The notes beneath the pieces are model-generated. The model made no database searches, was not told where the DNA came from, and saw nothing but the letters and a program-made list of their open reading frames with translations. A DNA stretch of 19,984 nt from Micropepsaceae bacterium (GTDB lineage Bacteria > Pseudomonadota > Alphaproteobacteria > Micropepsales > Micropepsaceae). Position numbers and translations under genes: made by a program. The DNA is taken from assembly GCA_025450355.1 (NCBI GenBank), contig JANWHR010000301.1, positions 1-19,984 of the forward strand, written 5' to 3'. Position 1 is the first letter of the stretch. Each line of letters opens with the position of its first letter. Below, piece by piece: positions 14,446-19,984 of the stretch.

Positions 14446-14973
14446 TCAGTCGAAGCGTCCATCGGGCGGAAAGCGGATCGTCTGATCGAAGCGGGTCGGC
14501 GTGGTCATGTCCTTGTCGCCGCGCGCCGGCAGTACATCGGCTTCAGCGATGTAAAGATGACCTTTGTCGTAATAGAGTGAATCGCGAACGCGCGTGCCGT
14601 CCATGCGGTCCACCACGAGCGTGACGCCGTAGATCGCCTTTTCGCCCTGATACACGCGCGGAAAGTCGGTAAACAGCACGTCGCCTTTCTGCATCAGTTG
14701 AAACGCAGCTTCATTGAGGAAATTCGCGCCCCGGTCCGGATATTTGCCGAGATCGATCGCGGTCAGGCTGTAGCGCACGTGGTCGTCTTCCGCGGAATAG
14801 ACCATCGCGGGCAGGCCCTTCGCGAGCGTGCAGTCATAAGCTGATTTTTTCGCCTGCGGTGCGGCCGGGAACTGAATGGCGACACCCTGGTCGAGATAGA
14901 CATATTCCTGCCACGCGAAAGCCGGTGCGGCGTTCACCAACAAAGCAAGCACAATGGTCGCGATCGGCCGCAT
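14446..14973 (-). CDS. Small exported protein, unknown function
   Basis: 175 aa from the second of two adjacent ATG codons (14973), which gives AGGAGG a 5-base spacing; the first ATG (14976) would leave only two bases. It has a signal peptide MRPIATIVLALLVNAAPAFA with cleavage before WQEY near residue 20. The mature part begins VYLDQGVAIQFPAAP and continues with YDCTLAKGLPAMVYSAEDDHVRYSL and later RDSLYYDKGHLYIAEADVLP. It appears to be a single compact beta-rich domain. I do not recognise the family. TATGAT at 15003-14998 is a possible -10 box, without a good -35. It is convergent with the DUF6152 gene and divergent from apt. Confidence 0.78.
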   Translation of the reverse strand: MRPIATIVLALLVNAAPAFAWQEYVYLDQGVAIQFPAAPQAKKSAYDCTLAKGLPAMVYSAEDDHVRYSLTAIDLGKYPDRGANFLNEAAFQLMQKGDVLFTDFPRVYQGEKAIYGVTLVVDRMDGTRVRDSLYYDKGHLYIAEADVLPARGDKDMTTPTRFDQTIRFPPDGRFD

Positions 14974-15102
14974 CATCACCTCCTGTCTTGGGCGATAATC
15001 ATAGCACGTCTGCAGTTGGGTCGGCGGTGCGAAGGAATGCGCTTCCGCCCTGCCGGAGAGTAGCTTAATGACCGTCTGGAAGGGCTGTATGGGACCGCAG
15101 GA

Positions 15103-15630
15103 ATGGATTTTGCCAGCACGATCCGGTCGATACCGGATTACCCGAGACCGGGAATCATCTTCCGGGACATCACCACACTGCTGGGCAATCCACGGGCTTT
15201 TCGCCGCGCGGTGGACGAGTTGGTGCAGCCCTATGCCGGAGTGCGGATTGACAAGGTTGCGGGGATCGAAGCGCGCGGTTTCATTCTGGGCGGCGCGGTT
15301 GCTCACCAGCTTTCAACCGGCTTCATTCCCGTCCGCAAGAAAGGAAAACTGCCGTGGAAGGTGCTGGGCGAGGATTATGACCTCGAATATGGCACCGACC
15401 GGATTGAAATTCATCAGGATGCGCTGGCGCGGGGAGAAAACGTCATCATCGTGGATGATCTGATTGCCACCGGAGGCACGGCATTTGCCGCCATCAAATT
15501 GCTGGAACGCGCGGGCGGAAAAGTGGTCGGCTGCTGTTTTGTGATCGATCTTCCCGATCTCGGCGGGGCGGACAGAATCCGCGCGCTGGGCAAGGAAGTC
15601 ACCACACTGGTTCAATTTGGAGGACACTGA
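15103..15630 (+). CDS. apt: Adenine phosphoribosyltransferase
   Basis: 175 aa, the standard Apt length. It starts MDFASTIRSIPDYPRPGIIFRDITTLL, an Apt signature, and carries the PRPP-binding motif IVDDLIATGGTA at 116-127. The enzyme makes AMP from adenine and PRPP in the cytoplasm. The ATG at 15103 fits the family N-terminus, though only AGGA immediately before it resembles a ribosome site. It is the first gene of a four-gene operon, with 3 bp to the GST-like gene. In an operon with mtnA its natural role is recycling the adenine released when methylthioadenosine is phosphorolysed; the phosphorylase gene mtnP itself is not in the window. Confidence 0.97.
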   Translation: MDFASTIRSIPDYPRPGIIFRDITTLLGNPRAFRRAVDELVQPYAGVRIDKVAGIEARGFILGGAVAHQLSTGFIPVRKKGKLPWKVLGEDYDLEYGTDRIEIHQDALARGENVIIVDDLIATGGTAFAAIKLLERAGGKVVGCCFVIDLPDLGGADRIRALGKEVTTLVQFGGH

Positions 15631-15633
15631 GCC

Positions 15634-16233
15634 ATGCGGCTGTATTACTCGCCGAATTCACCCTATGCCCGGAAGGCGCGCATCGTCATTCATGAGCTCG
15701 GCCTCGCATCGCGCGTACAAAGCGTTTTGGTGAAGCTTCCGGCAGATGCCGAATTTCGGGCGGTCAATCCGCTGGGCAAAATTCCCGCACTGGTGCTCGA
15801 TGACAACACGGTCATCTATGATTCGCCGGTGATCTGCGAATATCTGGATGTGCTGGGGCGCGGCAGGTTTTTCCCGCGCGAAGGTGGAGAGCGCTGGCGT
15901 GCGCTCACCTTGCAGGCGCTGGGTGACGGACTTGCGGATGCTGTTGTGCGCCGAAATCAGGAACGCAGGCTGCCGGAGGCCAATCGTTCCGCATCCGTGA
16001 TTCAGCATCAGACCAATGCCGTCGAATCCGCATTCCGGGCGCTTGACCTCGGTTGCGCTTCATTCCCGTCCGAACCCACGATTGGCGAGGTCGCGGTGTG
16101 TTGCGCCATTGGCTATCTGGATTTGCGCGTGCCCGAAGATGGCTGGCGCGACCGCTCTCGCCGGCTCGCCCGCTGGCTCGCTGTTTTCTCGCGCAGACCG
16201 TCTGGCGGGGCGACAACACCGCCGCCGGCATGA
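15634..16233 (+). CDS. Glutathione S-transferase family protein
   Basis: 199 aa. The N-terminal thioredoxin-fold domain (residues 1-80) shows MRLYYSPNSPYARKARIVI, the cis-proline region NPLGKIPALVLDD, and the glutathione-binding DSPVICEYLD. The C-terminal helical domain ends with the common ARWLAVFSRRPS pattern, so the protein appears complete. It follows apt by 3 bp and its stop overlaps the mtnA start as ATGA, so it belongs to the methylthioadenosine-salvage operon. Reaction unknown; it may handle a reactive aldehyde or sulfur intermediate, or be a passenger. Family assignment is good, role inferred. Confidence 0.9.
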   Translation: MRLYYSPNSPYARKARIVIHELGLASRVQSVLVKLPADAEFRAVNPLGKIPALVLDDNTVIYDSPVICEYLDVLGRGRFFPREGGERWRALTLQALGDGLADAVVRRNQERRLPEANRSASVIQHQTNAVESAFRALDLGCASFPSEPTIGEVAVCCAIGYLDLRVPEDGWRDRSRRLARWLAVFSRRPSGGATTPPPA

Positions 16234-17345
16234 AGGTCAGAGGCCGGGCATACCGGACCATCTGGCCCGTTCCGGATGGCAGCGCCGTCGAGGTGATCGA
16301 CCAGACGAAGTTGCCGCACCGCTTCGCAACGGTGCGGCTTGTGTCGGCCGGAGATGCGGCACAGGCGATCCGCGGCATGGTTGTGCGTGGCGCGCCGCTG
16401 ATCGGCGCGACTGCGGCCTACGGGCTGGCGCTTGCGCTGAGAGAGGACGCCTCGGATGAAGCTCTCGACCGCGCGCATGGCGATCTGCTGGCCACGCGGC
16501 CAACTGCAGTCAACCTCCGCTGGGCGCTGGACCGGGTGCGCGATGCCGTTCGCAACCGCAGGCGTGACGTGCGCGCGCAGGAGGCCTGGCGCGAGGCCGC
16601 GGCCATTTGCGACGAAGACGTCGAGACCTGCCGCCGGATCGGCGAGCATGGTTTTGTTTTGTTGCGGGACGCAGCGGCTGCGAAGCCCGGCCAGACCGTC
16701 AATGTCCTTACCCACTGCAACGCAGGCTGGCTCGCCTGTGTGGATTGGGGTACGGCGCTGGCGCCGATCTATCTGGCCCATGATGCGGGGCTGCCGGTGC
16801 ATGTCTGGGTCGATGAAACGCGACCGCGCAATCAGGGCGCCTCGCTGACGGCATTTGAACTGGGCAGTCATGGCGTGCCGCATACGGTGATCGCGGACAA
16901 CGCCGGTGGCCATCTGATGCAGACGAAGCGGGTCGATCTTGCCATCACCGGTACCGACCGCGTGGCGCGTAATGGCGATGTCGCGAACAAGATCGGCACC
17001 TATCTGAAGGCGCTCGCCGCGCGCGACAATGGCGTACCCTTCTATGTCGCGCTTCCATCCAGCACCATCGACTGGACTGTCCCGTCCGGCGATGCGATTC
17101 CAATCGAGGAGCGCGGGCAAACGGAAGTGACCCATATCTCGGGACGTCTTCCCGACGGTTCGATCGCGAGCGTCGAAGTTACTCCGCAAGGGTCGGCTGC
17201 CGCCAATCCTGCCTTCGATATCACACCGGCCCGCCTGGTGAGCGGATTCATCACGGAACGGGGAATCTGCGACGCCGGCGAAGCCGGTCTGCGCAGCCTT
17301 TTTCCCGAAGGGGGATTGGGCGGGGCGGAGCAGGAGCAGTCATGA
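16230..17345 (+). CDS. mtnA: S-methyl-5-thioribose-1-phosphate isomerase
   Basis: 371 aa from the ATG at 16230, which overlaps the GST stop as ATGA; the frame is open further upstream but there lies inside the GST gene. The aldose-ketose isomerase converts methylthioribose-1-phosphate to methylthioribulose-1-phosphate. The catalytic cysteine C163 (THCNAGWLAC) and aspartate D243 (TGTDRVARNGDVANKIGTY) are 80 residues apart, as in characterised MtnA, and VVRGAPLIGA and HVWVDETRPRNQGASLTA are also present. The stop overlaps the aldolase/dehydrogenase start as ATGA. No mtnB, mtnC or mtnD of the classical aerobic pathway follows; an aldolase does. Confidence 0.96.
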   Translation: MKVRGRAYRTIWPVPDGSAVEVIDQTKLPHRFATVRLVSAGDAAQAIRGMVVRGAPLIGATAAYGLALALREDASDEALDRAHGDLLATRPTAVNLRWALDRVRDAVRNRRRDVRAQEAWREAAAICDEDVETCRRIGEHGFVLLRDAAAAKPGQTVNVLTHCNAGWLACVDWGTALAPIYLAHDAGLPVHVWVDETRPRNQGASLTAFELGSHGVPHTVIADNAGGHLMQTKRVDLAITGTDRVARNGDVANKIGTYLKALAARDNGVPFYVALPSSTIDWTVPSGDAIPIEERGQTEVTHISGRLPDGSIASVEVTPQGSAAANPAFDITPARLVSGFITERGICDAGEAGLRSLFPEGGLGGAEQEQS

Positions 17346-19399
17346 AATCGCGCTGGTCGGATGCGGAGGCACAGTCGTTCATCACGCGGTACGCTCCGCA
17401 CGGCATCGGCGCGGAACTCGCGGTGAGGGTTTACACCACGCGTCTTCTGGGCGGTGATCCTGCGCTTGTGCTCCATGGCGGCGGCAACACCAGTGTGAAG
17501 ACCCGTGCCAGGGACCTGCTGGGTGAAGATGTCGATGTGCTTTGCGTCAAGGGTTCTGGCTGGGACATGGGGGCGATCGAACCCGCCGGGTTGCCGGCGG
17601 TCCGGCTGGAACCGTTGCGGCGGCTGCGCGCGCTGTCCAGCCTGTCCGATGAGGACATGGTGAATTACCAGCGGATCAATCTGCTCGATTCATCCGCGCC
17701 CAATCCTTCCGTCGAAACGCTGCTGCACGCGTTTCTGCCGCACAAGTTCGTGGAGCATACGCATTCGACCGCGGTGCTTGCCCTGACCGATCAGCCGGAA
17801 GGCGAGGTCATCGCGCGCGAAGTGTTCGGCGACCGGATGGCCTGTGTGCCCTACACGATTCCGGGCTTTGCGCTGGCCAACAGCGTGGCCGCGATCTTCG
17901 ATTCCGATCCGAAGGTGCAGGGCGCGATCCTTCTGCGGCATGGGATTTTCACCTTCGCCGATGATGCCCGCGCCGCCTACGAGCTGATGATCGAGATGGT
18001 CACGTTCGCCGAAACGCGCCTTGCGAACGGCCGCAAAACCATTGTGCAGGCGCAGTTGCCGGCGAATATCGCAACCGTGACGCAGATCGCGCCGATTTTG
18101 CGTGGTGCCGTCGCGCTGGAAAACCATCCCCGCGAGGGAAAATACAAACGGCAGATAGTCTGTTTCCGGAGCAATCCGCAGATTCTGCACTACACCGGCG
18201 GCGCAGAACTCGCGCGCTATTCGCAACAGGGCGTCGCGACGCCCGATCACACGATCCGGACGAAGAACTGGCCGCTTCTTGTGCCCCCGCCACCCGCCGA
18301 TAGGCTGCCGGAATGGGCGGAACAGGTTCGGATCGCGGTTGCCGGTTTCGTCGCGCGCTATCATGCCTATTTCGCCCGCAACAATGCGCGGGTGAAAGAG
18401 ATCAAGAAAGAGTTGGACCCGTTACCGCGCGTCATTCTGGTGCCGGGCGTGGGCCTGTTCGGGCTTGGCGCATCCGCCAAAGACGCCAGTATCGCTGCCG
18501 ATATTGCGGAGAGCACGATTGAGGTGGTGACTGCGGCCGAAGCCATGAGCCGGTATCAGCCGATCCCGGAAGAAGACCAGTTTGACGTGGAATATTGGTC
18601 GCTGGAACAGGCCAAGCTGGGCAAATCGGCCGAAAAGCCACTCGCGCGCCAGGTCGCGGTGGTTACCGGCGGTGGCTCGGGAATCGGGCGGGCGACGGCC
18701 AGAGCGATGGCGGCAAACGGCGCCGAAATTGCGGTGCTGGACATTGATGCGGCGGCCGCACAGCGCGTGGCAAAGGAGATTGGCGGCGCTGCGCTCCCAC
18801 TTGCCTGCGATGTCACGGATCGGAACAGCGTGCAGCGCACATTCGACGCCGTGGTTGGCCAGTTCGGCGGCGTCGATATCGTTGTCTCAAATGCCGGCGC
18901 CGCGTGGCAGGGACGCATCGGCGAAGTCGATGACGCAACGCTGCGGCGCTCGTTTGAGCTGAATTTTTTTGCCCATCAGACCGTCGCACGGGCCGCGGTG
19001 CGCATCATGCAGGCCCGGGGGACCGGCGGCTGTCTTCTGTTCAACACCTCGAAACAGGCGGTGAATCCGGGAAAGGATTTCGGACCTTATGGTCTTCCGA
19101 AGGCTGCGACACTTTTCCTGGTGAAACAATACGCACTGGATTACGGCAAGGATGGGATCCGATCCAATGCGGTCAACGCCGACCGGATCAGAACCGGGCT
19201 TCTGACGGATGAGATGGTCGCGGCGCGGGCGAAGGCGCGGGGAGTGCCGGAAGGCGATTACATGAGCGGCAACCTGCTTGGCCGCGAGGTCGCTGCGGAA
19301 GATGTGGCGCAAGCCTTTGTGTTTCTGGCGCTGGCGAATAAAACCACCGCCGCGACCCTCACCGTGGACGGCGGCAATATCGAAGCCAGCCTGCGGTAA
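17342..19399 (+). CDS. Fused class II aldolase / short-chain dehydrogenase
   Basis: 685 aa in two parts. Residues 1 to about 420 form a class II (zinc) sugar-phosphate aldolase domain with HGGGNTSVK at 45-53 and candidate zinc ligands H139-T-H141 and H200 (LLRHGIFTF). Residues 435-685 form an NAD(P)-dependent short-chain dehydrogenase with TGGGSGIG at 442-449, SNAG, and catalytic S570, Y583 and K587. Known relatives (RhaD/YuxG type) cleave rhamnulose-1-phosphate to DHAP and lactaldehyde, which the dehydrogenase oxidises. Here the ATGA overlap with mtnA suggests methylthioribulose-1-phosphate as substrate, giving DHAP plus 2-(methylthio)acetaldehyde and then its acid or alcohol. No rhamnose genes are nearby. 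Domain calls are firm; the substrate is inferred from context. Confidence 0.92.
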   Translation: MKSRWSDAEAQSFITRYAPHGIGAELAVRVYTTRLLGGDPALVLHGGGNTSVKTRARDLLGEDVDVLCVKGSGWDMGAIEPAGLPAVRLEPLRRLRALSSLSDEDMVNYQRINLLDSSAPNPSVETLLHAFLPHKFVEHTHSTAVLALTDQPEGEVIAREVFGDRMACVPYTIPGFALANSVAAIFDSDPKVQGAILLRHGIFTFADDARAAYELMIEMVTFAETRLANGRKTIVQAQLPANIATVTQIAPILRGAVALENHPREGKYKRQIVCFRSNPQILHYTGGAELARYSQQGVATPDHTIRTKNWPLLVPPPPADRLPEWAEQVRIAVAGFVARYHAYFARNNARVKEIKKELDPLPRVILVPGVGLFGLGASAKDASIAADIAESTIEVVTAAEAMSRYQPIPEEDQFDVEYWSLEQAKLGKSAEKPLARQVAVVTGGGSGIGRATARAMAANGAEIAVLDIDAAAAQRVAKEIGGAALPLACDVTDRNSVQRTFDAVVGQFGGVDIVVSNAGAAWQGRIGEVDDATLRRSFELNFFAHQTVARAAVRIMQARGTGGCLLFNTSKQAVNPGKDFGPYGLPKAATLFLVKQYALDYGKDGIRSNAVNADRIRTGLLTDEMVAARAKARGVPEGDYMSGNLLGREVAAEDVAQAFVFLALANKTTAATLTVDGGNIEASLR

Positions 19400-19435
19400 C
19401 GCATCTTCTGGTTGACTGCACAAAAACCTTCTGTA

Positions 19436-19470
19436 TGCCTCGCCACGGACGCACGACTCCGGGCGAGGCA
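19436..19470 (+). promoter_or_regulatory. Hairpin overlapping the ribosome site of the DUF4337 gene
   Basis: TGCCTCGCC (19436-19444) pairs perfectly with GGCGAGGCA (19462-19470) over a 17-base loop. The 3' arm includes the only ribosome-site-like GAGG and ends one base before the ATG at 19472. A weak promoter-like pair, TTGACT (19412-19417) and TATGCC (19434-19439), lies just upstream. It could be a translation-inhibiting structure or part of a terminator for the preceding operon; there is no T run. Confidence 0.35.
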
Positions 19471-19471
19471 C

Positions 19472-19984
19472 ATGGAAAACGAAGTCGAGATCGAGCACGG
19501 CCATACGCCCGTTCACCGGCGGGTCGGCATCATGATCGCGATCATGGCGGCGGGCCTTGCCTTCACCGAGATGGCCAGCCGCAATGCGGATACCGACGTT
19601 GTGCGGGGGACCGTGGAGGCGGCGGACACCTGGGCCTTTTATCAGGCCAAAACGATCCGTGCCGCGATGCTGCGGGCAGACGCAAAGGCGCTATCGCTTC
19701 AGACCACCGGCAGGCCCGAGGTGGATACCGCCCAGGTCGCAAAGACCGTCGCGGATTGGGAGTCAACCGCGGCACGCGAGGCCTCGGAGCCGTCCACGGG
19801 TGAAGGCGGCAAGGAGCTTGCGCTGAAGGCACAGGCCATCGAGAAACATCGCGACGACCGCGCGGCGGCCAAGGAAACCTATGAGATGGCCAGCGGCGCG
19901 CTGGAATTGGGAATTCTTCTCGCCTCAGCGTCCATTGTCGCCGGCTTTGTTCCGCTCGCTTTCGCGGGTGGCGGGATCGGCGTC
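19472..19984 (+). CDS. DUF4337-type membrane protein, 3' end missing
   Basis: 171 codons are visible before the window ends, with no stop. The protein begins MENEVEIEHGHTPVHRRVGI and has a first membrane segment near residues 18-36 (VGIMIAIMAAGLAFTEMAS). A long central soluble stretch, probably helical and charged, contains WAFYQAKTIRAAMLRADA and KHRDDRAAAKETYEMAS, and a second hydrophobic region starts at LELGILLASASIVAGFVPLAF. This order (short N-tail, TM, helical AxWxFYQAK region, then TM) is that of the DUF4337 family, whose function is unknown. The ribosome site is weak and lies inside a hairpin. It stands 72 bp after the aldolase/dehydrogenase stop and may be a separate unit. Confidence 0.82.
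   Translation, partial: MENEVEIEHGHTPVHRRVGIMIAIMAAGLAFTEMASRNADTDVVRGTVEAADTWAFYQAKTIRAAMLRADAKALSLQTTGRPEVDTAQVAKTVADWESTAAREASEPSTGEGGKELALKAQAIEKHRDDRAAAKETYEMASGALELGILLASASIVAGFVPLAFAGGGIGV

Noticed and set aside
16053..16229. Extension of mtnA into the GST gene
   Set aside because: The GST-like protein has a complete C-terminal pattern and ends in an ATGA overlap with the mtnA ATG at 16230, where MtnA similarity begins.
17342..19399. Annotation as rhamnulose-1-phosphate aldolase / lactaldehyde dehydrogenase (RhaD)
   Set aside because: The domain architecture allows it, but the gene is translationally coupled to mtnA and no rhamnose isomerase, mutarotase, kinase or transporter is nearby. 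Kept only as an alternative substrate.

Overview
This window looks like a chromosomal segment of a high-GC Gram-negative bacterium, most likely an alphaproteobacterium. That is an inference from dense GTG/ATG-overlap operons, Sec- and Tat-type signal peptides, an outer-membrane porin, periplasmic c-type cytochrome, and an intergenic repeat beginning GTCATTCCCGGC. I see no rRNA, tRNA, CRISPR array, insertion sequence or phage gene, and no recognisable transcriptional regulator in the 20 kb.

Region 1 (1-6340, minus strand) is a six-gene operon read right to left: a periplasmic binding protein, an ABC ATPase, two different inner-membrane permeases, then hyuA and hyuB (hydantoinase/oxoprolinase subunits). 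Four of the five junctions overlap or are separated by 3 bp or less; the last ORF runs off the left edge. The layout implies import of a small ring amide or similar compound followed by ATP-dependent ring opening, but the substrate is not identifiable from sequence.

Region 2 (6435-8717) has pobA (4-hydroxybenzoate 3-monooxygenase, plus strand), divergent from the transporter operon and convergent on a stand-alone MetE C-terminal-like methyltransferase (minus) that keeps all four predicted zinc ligands. The two stop codons abut in the palindrome TGATCA.

Region 3 (8742-14973) is dominated by exported proteins: a dihaem cytochrome c with a good sigma70-type promoter and a strong terminator; a 229-bp inverted intergenic repeat; a 489-aa secreted protein made of two copies of the same two-domain beta-rich unit; a 167-aa exported protein; a beta-barrel porin with a Met/Pro-rich N-terminus; a DUF6152-type small exported protein; and a 175-aa exported protein of unknown role. 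Together these are the least explained part of the window.

Region 4 (15103-19399, plus strand) is a tightly coupled operon: apt, a glutathione S-transferase-like gene, mtnA, and a fused class II aldolase/short-chain dehydrogenase. The most economical reading is salvage of 5'-methylthioadenosine: adenine is recovered by Apt, while methylthioribose-1-phosphate is isomerised by MtnA, cleaved by the aldolase to dihydroxyacetone phosphate plus a methylthio-aldehyde, and the aldehyde is oxidised or reduced by the fused dehydrogenase. That is a one-polypeptide version of the so-called DHAP shunt. A DUF4337-type membrane protein follows and is cut by the right edge.
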